Shown: piece by piece, positions 8,191-18,790 of the stretch | Position numbering within the stretch: the first letter of the stretch is position 1 | How the letters are laid out: each line of letters starts with the position of its first letter | DNA from: Xiheibacterium sp038325765 | GTDB lineage: Bacteria > Myxococcota_A > Polyangia > Nannocystales > Nannocystaceae | NCBI GenBank assembly: GCA_038325765.1 | Contig: JBBQJI010000036.1 | Span: 13,989 to 77,988 of the forward strand | Direction of reading: 5' to 3' | DNA: 64,000 nt | Notes under the pieces: generated by a model | The model's input: only the letters and a program-made list of their open reading frames with translations | Databases searched by the model: none | Told to the model about the DNA's origin: nothing | Translations under genes and position numbers: made by a program

Positions 8191-9252
8191 TCACAGCACG
8201 ATGGTGCGCTCGTACTGCGCGACACCGTCGACGTCGTAGAACACGCCGGTGAACGTGTTGTCGATGATCTCGACCCACAGGAATCCCGGCGACTCGTCGT
8301 CTTCCCAATAGGTCGGGTTGTCGTTGCGGTTGACCAACCCGGTGAGCTTGGCACCGCCGCCCGAGACCAGGAATTCGGTGCCGCACTCCGGCAGCAACCA
8401 CTGCCGATTGTGGTCGTGGCCACAGATGTAGATGTGGGCCTGACCGCAGATGCTCTCCTCGAAGAAGTCCTGCACGCCGGCGCCACCGATCAGTCCGCCG
8501 AGCCCCTCGTAGTTGCCGGCGTTGCCGTGGCGGCCGTTGGAGAGGTACGGGTGGTGCCCGAACGCGATGATCCAGGTGTCCTGCAGCCCGGCGAGGTCTT
8601 GCTGGATGAACTGACTCTGCAGGTCGACGTCGCGGTCCCAGAAGACCTGCGAGGTGTCGAGGGAGATGAAGTGGGCGTTCTCCTGCTGGAACGAGTAGTA
8701 CTCGGCCGGCAGCATCCACTTGTCGCTGTAGGTGCTGTACTCGATCTGGTGCTGGCTCTTGCCCCACTCGTTGCCGAGCGCGCCGTAGTCGTGGTTGCCG
8801 AGCGTGACGTAGAACGGGAAGTCGATCGCCGCGTACGGGATCTCGAACTTCTCGTCGAACTGCACGTCCATCGGCGAGTCCACGCCGACATCGTAGAAAT
8901 TGTCGCCGAGGTACAGCGCGAAGTCGCAGCCCCGCTCGGCACACACCGACGCGATGGTCTCCCCGACGGCGATCTGGGTCGCGTTGCCCTCGCCGGCGTC
9001 GCCCAGGGCCACGAACCGGACCTCGCCCTTGCCGACCTGCGGCCCGTCGGTGTCGGCGCCGGTGCTGGTGTCGGCACCGGTGCTGTCGGGGTCGGTGGGG
9101 CTGGTGGTGGGGCTGGGATCGACCGCGGTCGTCGATGTGCTCGAGCTCGTAGCGGTCGTTCCGGTGCTCTCACCGGCTCCGGGCTGGGATTCGTCGGAGC
9201 ACGCCGCGAGCGCGGCCACCGTGCACAGCAGGACATGGATGGGACGGCGCAT
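8191..9252 (-). CDS. Calcineurin-like metallophosphoesterase lipoprotein (purple acid phosphatase type)
   Basis: 353 residues from ATG 9250-9252. The signal MRRPIHVLLCTVAALAAC ends in lipobox LAAC, and a Thr/Ser/Gly-rich spacer follows to about residue 75. The enzyme domain shows the di-metal motifs in order: VALGDAGEG (GDxG), LGDNFYDVGV (GDxxY), TLGNHDY (GNHD), AFGHHPY (GHxP) and CGHDHNRQW (GHxH). The GDNFY and GHHP forms match the tartrate-resistant acid phosphatase (ACP5-like) branch rather than simple 5'-nucleotidases. Extracellular or outer-membrane phosphatase activity is expected; substrate unknown. It may lead an operon with mpg and hemB downstream, an odd mixture that could simply be read-through. 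Confidence 0.85.
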   Translation of the reverse strand: MRRPIHVLLCTVAALAACSDESQPGAGESTGTTATSSSTSTTAVDPSPTTSPTDPDSTGADTSTGADTDGPQVGKGEVRFVALGDAGEGNATQIAVGETIASVCAERGCDFALYLGDNFYDVGVDSPMDVQFDEKFEIPYAAIDFPFYVTLGNHDYGALGNEWGKSQHQIEYSTYSDKWMLPAEYYSFQQENAHFISLDTSQVFWDRDVDLQSQFIQQDLAGLQDTWIIAFGHHPYLSNGRHGNAGNYEGLGGLIGGAGVQDFFEESICGQAHIYICGHDHNRQWLLPECGTEFLVSGGGAKLTGLVNRNDNPTYWEDDESPGFLWVEIIDNTFTGVFYDVDGVAQYERTIVL

Positions 9253-9439
9253 CGTGGATCCTCACCGCAACGCTATCTGCGTGCTCCGCGGGGCGCAACC
9301 GCGGATCGGCGGTGGCCTCCGCGAAACGCCGTCGGCGCAGCGGGTGGCCGGGCGCCGCCGCCCCCGCAGACACCGCGCGCGCCGGCGATCTCGCAAACGG
9401 CCGACGGCAGCGCATCGCGTGCGCTAGCGTATCGGCGCC

Positions 9440-11587
<2,148 letters not shown>

Positions 11588-11666
11588 CCGCAAGTCGGGA
11601 CGGAGGCCGACCGCACCCGTGCGCCCGCCTCCGTGCGCCCAGCGCAGCGCTTGCTACGCTACCGCC

Positions 11667-12005
11667 ATGCGACGTCGCCTGCGGTGTGTGCTCCCGGCCC
11701 TCGTGTTGGCGATCGTCGCGTGCGAGGGCCAGCCGTTGCCCACAGAGCGCGGCGACTATGCGGGGATGTGGCGCGGCGATGGCGTCGAGCTGCGCATCGA
11801 TCTGGACGGCACCGTCTCGTATCGCCGGCGCTCGGGCACCGGCACCGTCTCGATCGACGGGCCGTTGCAGGGCTTCGACGGCGACGACTTCGTGGTCGGC
11901 GTGATGGTGGTCAAGACCACCTTCGATGTCGGCGCGCCGCCACAGCAGCGTGAGGGTCGCTGGGTCATGACGGTGGACGGCGCGGAGCTCGTCCGCGATC
12001 CGTGA
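11667..12005 (+). CDS. Small lipoprotein, unknown function
   Basis: 112 residues from ATG 11667-11669. The signal MRRRLRCVLPALVLAIVAC ends in a lipobox-like IVAC. The mature part is a single small beta-rich domain: GDYAGMWRGDGVELRIDLDG, TVSYRRRSGTGTVSIDGP, DFVVGVMVVKTTFDV and GRWVMTVDGAELVR. This strand pattern resembles the small beta-barrel lipoproteins that describe a substituted or modified ligand site, but I do not recognise the family. It is separated from the thioredoxin fusion by 79 bp. About 240 bp of apparently non-coding DNA follow before the antiporter gene. Confidence 0.6.
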   Translation: MRRRLRCVLPALVLAIVACEGQPLPTERGDYAGMWRGDGVELRIDLDGTVSYRRRSGTGTVSIDGPLQGFDGDDFVVGVMVVKTTFDVGAPPQQREGRWVMTVDGAELVRDP

Positions 12006-12247
12006 GCGCGGGCTGTCCACCGCGCGATGGTCCGAGGGCGCCGGGCGGCAGTGCCGACGCCGTCCATGCCGCAATGACCGCGAGCACCGCAGCGCGTCGA
12101 GAATCGCCGCCGGCGTCACCTCCATCACGATACCCAGCCGCGGTCGGGCTTCCGCGATAAGCTCGGCAGACCCCACGTGATCCGACCGCCGAGCGCCGCC
12201 TTCCGCACCGTCTCCGAGGCTCGCCACGCCGTGGTCGGGGGCCGCCG

Positions 12248-14071
12248 ATGATCGCCGCAGACGTCGTGCTCGCCGCGGGTGGCGGGCCCGCGCCGCTCGT
12301 CGCCGGCATCGCGATCTGCTTCCTCGCCGCCGCCGTGCTCGCGCTCGTCAGCGGCGCCATCCGCTTGCCGAGCATCGCCGGCTTCATCCTCGCCGGATTG
12401 CTGGTCGGGCCGGTCGGGCTGCAGCTCATCAACGATCGCGAGCACATCGAGACCATCGCCGGGCTCGGCCTCGTCTTGCTGCTGTTCCTCATCGGCCTCG
12501 AGCTCGATCTGCGGGCGCTGCTGGCCAGCGGACGCACGCTGCTGCTCACCGGGCTGCTGCAGGTGCCGCTATCGGTGCTCGCGGGCTTCGGGTTGTTCAG
12601 CGTCGTCGCGACGCTCGATCTCGGCGTCGGCGGCTCGGGCTTCGAGCCGCTGTACCTGGCGCTCGCGTGCGCGTTCTCCTCGACCTTGCTGGTGGTCAAG
12701 GTGCTGCAAGAGCGCCTGCAGATGGACACCGTCGACGGCCGGCTCTGCGTCGGCCTGCTCATCTTCCAGGACATCTGGGCGATCGTGTTGTTGGCGCTGC
12801 AGCCCAACCTCGAGTCGCCGCACCCCGCACCGCTGGTGGGCACGCTGCTCGGCGTCGTGCTGGTCATCGCCCTGGCCTGGGCGGCGACGCGGTTCGTGCT
12901 GCCCGTGGCGTTCCGTCGGGTCGCGAAGTCGCCCGAGCTGGTGGTGACCCTCGCGCTTGGCTGGTGCTTCGGCCTGGGCACGTTCGCCGGTCAGCTGGGG
13001 CCGTGGGCCCACGCCCTGCACCTGCCGCTCGAGCCGTCGGTGTCGATGGAGCTGGGCGCCCTGGTTGCCGGTGTCAGCATCGCCTCGTTCCCCTACGCCC
13101 ACGAGGTGATGGCGAAGGTCGGCAACCTCCGCGACTTCTTCATCACGCTGTTCTTCGTCGCGCTGGGCATGAGCATCCCGATCCCCGAGGGGCCCACGGT
13201 GCTGCTCGTGGCTCTGGTGCTCGCGACTGTGATGACGGCGCTGCGCTACCTGGTGTTCCTGCCGCTGCTATACGCCACCGGGCTCGATCGCCGACACGCG
13301 GTCACGACCTCGACCAAGCTCGCGCAGGTCTCCGAGTTCGCGCTCGTCATCGCGTACCTCGGCCTGGCGCTGGGCCACATCGACGGCGGCCTCGTCAGCG
13401 TCGTGATCTTCGCGTTCGTCCTCACCGCGATCGTCACGCCGGGGCTGTTCACGATCGCCGATCCCCTGCACCACCGCATCGGTCCGCTGCTGGCGCTGTT
13501 CGGCATCCGCGAGGGCAGCCGCAGCAAGGCCCCCGCTGCGGCCGACGCCGACCACGGCCTGCCCCCGCGCCTGGTCCTACTGGGCTTCCACCGCCTCGCC
13601 TCGTCGCTGCTGTACGAGCTCGGCCGCACCCACCCGACGCTGTTGCCCCACGTGCTCATCGTCGACTTCAACGTGGCGCTACACGACCGCATCCGCGAGC
13701 GCGGCGCCCGAGTCGTCTACGGCGACGTCGGCAACCTCGAGACCTTGCGCCACACCGGCGTCGCCCAGGCCGAGGTGGTGATCTGCACGATCCCCGACGA
13801 CATCCTCAAGGGCATCACCAACCTCGAGCTGTGCCGTCAGCTGCGTCGGCTGGCGCCCGATACCCGCGTGATCGTGAACGCGGTGCGCCTCGCCGACATC
13901 CAGCCGATGTACGACGCCGGCGCGAGCTACGTGTTCTCGTGGCGCACCGAGACGGCGATGGGCATCAGCCCAGCGGTTTGCGCCGCGCTCAACGGCGATC
14001 TCGACGGTTTCATCGAGTCGCGTCGCGCCGAGATCGGCGAGGAACGCACCCGCGTCGAGGTGCTGGACTAG
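12248..14071 (+). CDS. CPA2-family monovalent cation/proton antiporter with TrkA-N domain (KefB/KefC-like)
   Basis: 607 residues from ATG 12248-12250. About twelve membrane segments span residues 1-385. They include SIAGFILAGLLVGPVGL (the family's GYLLAGVLLGP-like second helix), GLVLLLFLIGLELDLRALL, FSSTLLVVKVLQE and RHAVTTSTKLAQVSEFALVI. A cytoplasmic Rossmann TrkA-N domain follows from about 440 (RLVLLGFHRLASSLLYEL, VYGDVGNLETLRHTGV, ICTIPDD), as in KefB/KefC potassium efflux systems. Expected role: potassium or sodium efflux in exchange for protons at the inner membrane, gated by nucleotide or thiol ligands. The dinucleotide loop is LGFHRLAS rather than the usual GxGxxG, so ligand binding may differ. 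The stop codon is TAG. Confidence 0.85.
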   Translation: MIAADVVLAAGGGPAPLVAGIAICFLAAAVLALVSGAIRLPSIAGFILAGLLVGPVGLQLINDREHIETIAGLGLVLLLFLIGLELDLRALLASGRTLLLTGLLQVPLSVLAGFGLFSVVATLDLGVGGSGFEPLYLALACAFSSTLLVVKVLQERLQMDTVDGRLCVGLLIFQDIWAIVLLALQPNLESPHPAPLVGTLLGVVLVIALAWAATRFVLPVAFRRVAKSPELVVTLALGWCFGLGTFAGQLGPWAHALHLPLEPSVSMELGALVAGVSIASFPYAHEVMAKVGNLRDFFITLFFVALGMSIPIPEGPTVLLVALVLATVMTALRYLVFLPLLYATGLDRRHAVTTSTKLAQVSEFALVIAYLGLALGHIDGGLVSVVIFAFVLTAIVTPGLFTIADPLHHRIGPLLALFGIREGSRSKAPAAADADHGLPPRLVLLGFHRLASSLLYELGRTHPTLLPHVLIVDFNVALHDRIRERGARVVYGDVGNLETLRHTGVAQAEVVICTIPDDILKGITNLELCRQLRRLAPDTRVIVNAVRLADIQPMYDAGASYVFSWRTETAMGISPAVCAALNGDLDGFIESRRAEIGEERTRVEVLD

Positions 14072-14094
14072 GTCCCTGGGACTGGCCGTGCTCA

Positions 14095-14143
14095 GCCCTT
14101 CTGGGGACCGGGCCGGTCCCCCTTCCCCCTCCCGATCGCTGTC
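14095..14143 (-). terminator. Hairpin element, copy 1 of a repeated intergenic unit
   Basis: The arms ggggaccg (14103-14110) and cggtcccc (14114-14121) pair perfectly over 8 bp around a 3-nt loop, and a pyrimidine-rich tract leads to the stop codon of the minus-strand hydrolase. It lies between two convergent genes, so a bidirectional terminator is the simplest reading. The same hairpin with its flanks (ccttctgggg before, ctcccg-tcgctgtc after) recurs at 33848-33924, also directly after the stop of a minus-strand gene. Confidence 0.7.
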
Positions 14144-15442
14144 TCAGCGCTGCAGCAGCTCCGAGACCTCGGGATAGCGCGCCTGCAGCCCGTCGAAGCG
14201 CTCGCCCGCCGCCGAGCAGTGCAGCGTCTCCTCGAACGCCGCAGCGGTCACGTCGTCGATGATCTCCCAGCCGCGGGTGTCGGCGATGAGCTCGTCCGAG
14301 CACTGGAACAAGAACCCGGCGAACTGGGCGCCGCACACCCCGGCGTCGGTCGCGATCTCGAGCAGGTTTGCGCCGGCAGCGTTGGTCATCGAGCAGATCT
14401 GCGAGAACGTCAGGTGACCGGCGTTCTCGATCCCGACCAGGCGCTTGGGCGAGGGCGACGCCGTGAAGCCACCTTGCGTCTGGGAGTAGGCGACGATCGT
14501 GTCGGCGGTGCCGCCGAGCACCAGCGTCGAGACCAGCGCCGCGCCGGCTTGGGTGCCGCCCGCGGCCAGGGGAACCAGCACCTGGGCGTCGTCGCCGAAG
14601 CCCTCGATCGCGCCGCCGCCGGCGCTGTGCCCCGACATCCCGATGCGCCCGGTGTCGATCCGATCGCCGAGGAACGCGAGTTCGTCGGTCTCGCCGCGCA
14701 CCGCCTCGAGGATCGACTGCACGTTGCCCTCGAGATCCTGCGCCACCGTGCCCGCTCCACACACGCTGCCGAGCAGATCCGCGAGCCACAGCCCGGGATG
14801 ATCGGCGGCGACGACGATGAAGCCGCGGCTGGCCCAGTGCACCATCTGTGGCAGCGACTGCGAGCGGAAGCTGGCGGTGCCGTGCACGAACACGATGACC
14901 GGGTATGGCCCGTGGTCGGCATCGACCTCGAGGTCGCGAAAGCAGTCACACGGCTGCCACGGGTTGTCCTCGTCGGAGATCTTGCGCCGCTCCGAGGCGG
15001 GGATGGCCTCGCGGATGTCGTAGACGACCTGCTCGGCGCCGTCCTCGGCACCGGGTGCCGCGGGGTACCAGACCTCGACGTCGAGCCCTGCGACATCGAC
15101 GGTGCGCGCGCCCACCGTCCACGGACCGCGCATCGCGGTGTCGGCCGGGATGTCGCGGAGCGAGACGCCCTCGCAGCCGCCGCCCGGACCGGTGTCGCTC
15201 TCGCTGCTCGGATCACCGCTCGACCCATCCGCGGAATCGGAGGCCGACATCGGGGTCGGACCGCCGGAGCCCGAAGCGGTGCTCGGATCCTCGGTGGCCG
15301 TGGCGGTGGCGGCCATCGTCGAAGCGCCGGTGCCGACGCTGACCTCGGCGCCCGCGCCATCACCGGCGTCCCCGCACCCGAGTGCGGCCACGAGGCACGC
15401 CACCGCTCCGCCGTGCCCCATCTCGCGTCGTCGTCGTGCCAT
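14144..15442 (-). CDS. Secreted alpha/beta hydrolase lipoprotein (PAF-acetylhydrolase/PETase-like)
   Basis: 432 residues from ATG 15440-15442. The hydrophobic N-terminal segment GAVACLVAALGCGDAG carries lipobox ALGC; a Ser/Gly/Thr spacer follows to about residue 85. The enzyme part shows DVEVWYPAAPGAEDG, PVIVFVHGTASFRSQS (oxyanion region HGTA), FIVVAADHPG, nucleophile elbow GMSGHSAGGGAIEG (GxSxG), a likely acid in LVLGGTADTIV and base in ENAGHLTF. Paired cysteines in the C-terminal part suggest disulfides in an exported enzyme. The pattern fits the dienelactone-hydrolase/PAF-acetylhydrolase group that includes polyester hydrolases; substrate is unknown. A terminator hairpin follows the stop. 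Confidence 0.78.
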   Translation of the reverse strand: MARRRREMGHGGAVACLVAALGCGDAGDGAGAEVSVGTGASTMAATATATEDPSTASGSGGPTPMSASDSADGSSGDPSSESDTGPGGGCEGVSLRDIPADTAMRGPWTVGARTVDVAGLDVEVWYPAAPGAEDGAEQVVYDIREAIPASERRKISDEDNPWQPCDCFRDLEVDADHGPYPVIVFVHGTASFRSQSLPQMVHWASRGFIVVAADHPGLWLADLLGSVCGAGTVAQDLEGNVQSILEAVRGETDELAFLGDRIDTGRIGMSGHSAGGGAIEGFGDDAQVLVPLAAGGTQAGAALVSTLVLGGTADTIVAYSQTQGGFTASPSPKRLVGIENAGHLTFSQICSMTNAAGANLLEIATDAGVCGAQFAGFLFQCSDELIADTRGWEIIDDVTAAAFEETLHCSAAGERFDGLQARYPEVSELLQR

Positions 15443-15639
15443 CGCGCTGCTCCCTGGGCGGTCTGACCGCAGCGTTCTCTTTATCACCCCGCGGGCGCCG
15501 TGTGCACGCGCGCTGCGTCGATGAGGCGATGGGCGGTTGTGGGCGGGCTGCAAGGCGCACCCGGGGATCGCCTTGGGGTTGCGACTCGGGGCGCCATGGT
15601 GGGAGCATCCGCCTTCACCGCGAATCGCGAGTCTGCTCG

Positions 15640-17322
15640 ATGTTCAAGAACCATCCCCGAGGCCTGCCGGTTCTGTTCTTCACCGAGATGTGGGAGCGGT
15701 TCGGCTTCTACCTGATGCTCGGCATCTTCGTCCTGTACATGACGGACCCGGCCGACCCGAACAACCCGTCGATGGGCGGGCTGGCGATGTCGGACCGCAA
15801 CGCCTCGGATGTGTTCGGCACCTACCTGGCGCTCGTGTATCTCACGCCGTTCGTCGGCGGCCTGCTGGCCGACCGCGTCATCGGCTACAGCAAGGCCATC
15901 ATCTTCGGCGGCGTGCTCATGGGCGTGGGCTACTGCGGCCTCGCCATCCCCGGGGACGGGGCCTCGTTCTGGCTGTCGCTGCTGCTCATCATCATCGGCA
16001 ACGGCTTCTTCAAGCCCAACATCTCGGCGCTGGTCGGCAACCTCTACGACAACGATGAGCGCTTCCGGCCCTACAAAGAGGCCGGCTTCAACATCTTCTA
16101 CATGGGGATCAACATCGGCGCGTTCGTGTGCAACTTCGTCGCCGCGGTGCTGCGCAACAGCATCGGCTGGTGGGCGGCGTTCATGGCGGCGGGCATCGGG
16201 ATGTTCCTGGGCGTGTTGTGGTTCATCGCCGGTCGCAAGCACATCGCCGAGGCCGACGTGATGAAGCCGGCCAAGCCCGGCGACGAGCCAGTGGGCCGTA
16301 TCCTGGGTCGCGTGTTCGGCCCCGCCGCGGCCTTCGGCGTGCTGGGATGGTTCGGCGTGCCTGCGCTGCTCGGCGAGGGCAACACGCTGTTCGGGTCCAA
16401 CAGCAACGACTCGTTCCTGTTCGCCTGCGCACCCGTGGTGTGGTTCTACGTGTCGCTGTGGCGCAACTCGGAGGGTGAGGACCGCGAGCGCGTCGGCGCC
16501 CTGCTGCCGATCTTCGGGGTGGTGGTGGTGTTCTGGGCGGTGTTCCACCAAAACGGATCGGCGCTGACGGTGTGGGCCGACCGCTACACCGACCGCGAGA
16601 TGCCGGCGTCGATGGCGAGCGCGGCCAAGACCTTCGATCTCGTCGAGGAGGTCGACACCAAGCCGCGGCCGGTGCCCAAGACCGACGCCCACGGCGTGCG
16701 CGAGCTGGGTGCCGACGGCAAGCCGATCGAGGTCATCGGTCCCCACCCGTACTTCAACAACCTGCCGAAGAGCGAGTGGACGCCGCCAGGGGTGAACAAG
16801 TCGTTGGTCTCGACCGAGTTGTTCCAGTCGATCAATGCGTTCTTCGTCGTCCTGCTCACACCGCTCGTGGTGGGCGTATGGGCGTGGCTCGCTCGGCGCA
16901 ACAAGGAGCCGTCGACGCCGGGCAAGATCTCGATCGGCTTGCTCATCACCGCGCTGTCGACGTTGGTGATGGTCGCGGCGACCTACGCCACGCACAACGG
17001 CATGGAGAAGGCGAGCTGGCTGTGGCTGGGGGGCACCTACGCGGTGATCACCGTCGGCGAGCTGTGCCTGTCGCCGATGGGTCTGTCGCTGGTGTCCAAG
17101 CTCAGCCCGCCACGGCTGACCGCGCTGATGATGGGCGGATGGTTCTTGTCGGCGTCGATCGGCAACAAGCTGTCGGGCCTGCTGTCGGGCCTGATGGACG
17201 CCTTCGAGCACAAGTCGGTCATCTTCTTCATCAACTTCGGCGGCGCGCTGCTGGCTTCGTTGATGATCGCGATCATGATCCCGCGGCTGCGCGCGGTGAT
17301 GGATCGCTACGTGGGCAAGTAA
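15640..17322 (+). CDS. POT-family proton-dependent oligopeptide transporter, first copy
   Basis: 560 residues from ATG 15640-15642. The family opening is clear: LPVLFFTEMWERFGFYLMLG contains the ExxERxxxY proton-coupling motif. Next come GGLLADRVIGYSKAIIFGG, LLLIIIGNGFFKPNISALVG (the PTR2 signature FxKPN) and AGFNIFYMGINIGAF, and later VFHQNGSALTVWAD and LCLSPMGLSLVSKLSPP. About 12-14 membrane segments import di- and tripeptides with protons. It is longer than bacterial DtpA-type proteins because of a soluble loop of about 70 residues (near 340-410) before the late helices. Its TAA overlaps the ATG of the helicase by one base (taatg), so the two genes are translationally linked. Confidence 0.9.
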   Translation: MFKNHPRGLPVLFFTEMWERFGFYLMLGIFVLYMTDPADPNNPSMGGLAMSDRNASDVFGTYLALVYLTPFVGGLLADRVIGYSKAIIFGGVLMGVGYCGLAIPGDGASFWLSLLLIIIGNGFFKPNISALVGNLYDNDERFRPYKEAGFNIFYMGINIGAFVCNFVAAVLRNSIGWWAAFMAAGIGMFLGVLWFIAGRKHIAEADVMKPAKPGDEPVGRILGRVFGPAAAFGVLGWFGVPALLGEGNTLFGSNSNDSFLFACAPVVWFYVSLWRNSEGEDRERVGALLPIFGVVVVFWAVFHQNGSALTVWADRYTDREMPASMASAAKTFDLVEEVDTKPRPVPKTDAHGVRELGADGKPIEVIGPHPYFNNLPKSEWTPPGVNKSLVSTELFQSINAFFVVLLTPLVVGVWAWLARRNKEPSTPGKISIGLLITALSTLVMVAATYATHNGMEKASWLWLGGTYAVITVGELCLSPMGLSLVSKLSPPRLTALMMGGWFLSASIGNKLSGLLSGLMDAFEHKSVIFFINFGGALLASLMIAIMIPRLRAVMDRYVGK

Positions 17323-18725
17323 TGCGCACCAGCCCGAGCGAGCCCGCGTCGTCGGAGCCGTCCGGCTTCGCCGCGCTCGGCGTACCGGCGGCCCTGGTCG
17401 CCAACCTCGAGGCGTTGGGCTACGCGACGCCCACCGCGATCCAGGCCGCGGCGGTGCCCGAGATCCTCGCCTCGCGCGACGTGCTCGCAGAGGCGCCGAC
17501 GGGCAGCGGCAAGACCATCGCCTTTGGCCTCGGCCTGCTCGCGGCCCTCGATGTCACCCGCTGGGGGCCGCAGTCGCTCGTGCTGTGCCCGACCCGCGAG
17601 CTGGCCACCCAGATCGCGGGGGTGCTGCGCCAGCTCGCGCGGCCGATCGCGAACGTCAAGGTGCTCGTGCTCTGCGGCGGCGTGCCGCTTCTCCCTCAGA
17701 TCGCCTCGCTGCGCCACGGCGCCCACATCGTGGTCGGCACGCCGGGCCGCGTGGGCAAGCACCTCCGGGATGGCAGGCTCGAGCTGTCGCGGGTGCGCAC
17801 GTGCGTACTCGACGAGGCCGATCGCATGCTCGACATGGGCTTCGGCGACGAGGTGCTCGCGCTCGTGGCTGCGTGTGGCCAGCCGCGACAGACGCTGCTG
17901 TTCTCGGCGACGCTCGTCGGCGACGTGCTGCGGGTGAGCGCGGCGATCCAGGACGCGCCGCGGCGCGTGAGCGCGGGGCAAGCCTCGGTCCCGCAGATCG
18001 CCCAGGCGTTCGTCGGCCTGGGCGAGGCCCAGCGCGAAGATGTCGCAGCGGCGTGGCTGCGCACGCATGCGCCGGGCAGTGCGCTGTTGTTCTGCAACAC
18101 CCGCATCGCCTGCGCATCGTTGTCCGCCGCTCTGGTCGCGCGGGGCATCGACGCCGCCGCGCTCCACGGTGATCTCGAGCAGCCCGATCGCGAGCGGGTG
18201 CTGGCGCGCTTCGCTGGCGGCAGCGTGCGGGTGCTCGTCGCCACCGACGTCGCCGCCCGTGGCATCGATCTCGCCGGACTGGACGCCGTGGTGAACATCG
18301 AGCTGCCCTTCGATCCCGAGGTCTACGTCCATCGCATCGGCCGCACCGGCCGCGCCGGAGCGACCGGCGTCGCCGTGAGCCTGGTCGGCGACGACGACCT
18401 GCCTCGGCTGCATGCGATCGAGACGTTCGCCGGCATCACCGCCGTCCTCGAGCGCGCGCCCGAGCCCGACAGCGACGCCCCCGTGGTCGCGCGCCGGGTC
18501 ACCCTGTACATCCACGCCGGCCGCCGCGACAAGCTGCGCCCCGGCGACATCCTGGGTGCCTGCACCGGCCAAGGCGGCATCGCGGCGGTGCATGTGGGGA
18601 AGATCGAGGTCGCAGAGCGCGCGAGCTACGTGGCGATCGATCGCGAGCTGGGCGCGACGGCGCTGCGATACCTGCAAGGTATTGCGATCAAGGGGCGACG
18701 CCGGCACATCACGCGGGCTACGTAG
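17322..18725 (+). CDS. dbpA: DEAD-box ATP-dependent RNA helicase, DbpA-like
   Basis: 467 residues from ATG 17322-17324, sharing one base with the preceding stop. Motifs in order: Q-motif region YATPTAIQAAAVPEIL, Walker A APTGSGKT, PTRELATQ, GTPGR, DEADRMLDMGF, SAT, LHGDLEQPDRERVLARF, ATDVAARGIDL and HRIGRTGRAG. After the helicase core, residues of about 390-467 form the DbpA RNA-binding module (TLYIHAGRRDKLRPGDILGA, GKIEVAERASYVAIDR). In E. coli that module binds hairpin 92 of 23S rRNA to aid 50S assembly. Coupling to a peptide transporter is not an arrangement I know. The stop is TAG. Confidence 0.9.
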   Translation: MRTSPSEPASSEPSGFAALGVPAALVANLEALGYATPTAIQAAAVPEILASRDVLAEAPTGSGKTIAFGLGLLAALDVTRWGPQSLVLCPTRELATQIAGVLRQLARPIANVKVLVLCGGVPLLPQIASLRHGAHIVVGTPGRVGKHLRDGRLELSRVRTCVLDEADRMLDMGFGDEVLALVAACGQPRQTLLFSATLVGDVLRVSAAIQDAPRRVSAGQASVPQIAQAFVGLGEAQREDVAAAWLRTHAPGSALLFCNTRIACASLSAALVARGIDAAALHGDLEQPDRERVLARFAGGSVRVLVATDVAARGIDLAGLDAVVNIELPFDPEVYVHRIGRTGRAGATGVAVSLVGDDDLPRLHAIETFAGITAVLERAPEPDSDAPVVARRVTLYIHAGRRDKLRPGDILGACTGQGGIAAVHVGKIEVAERASYVAIDRELGATALRYLQGIAIKGRRRHITRAT

Positions 18726-18790
18726 GGACGGCGGGGTCCAGGGGCCGACGCGCGCGCGCGGGGCTGATATCCTGCGCGGGGGGATCGTGC

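Noticed and set aside
12006..12247. Possible small RNA or gene between the lipoprotein and the antiporter
   Set aside because: No stable hairpin with a T-run and no coding pattern in any frame that I could support.
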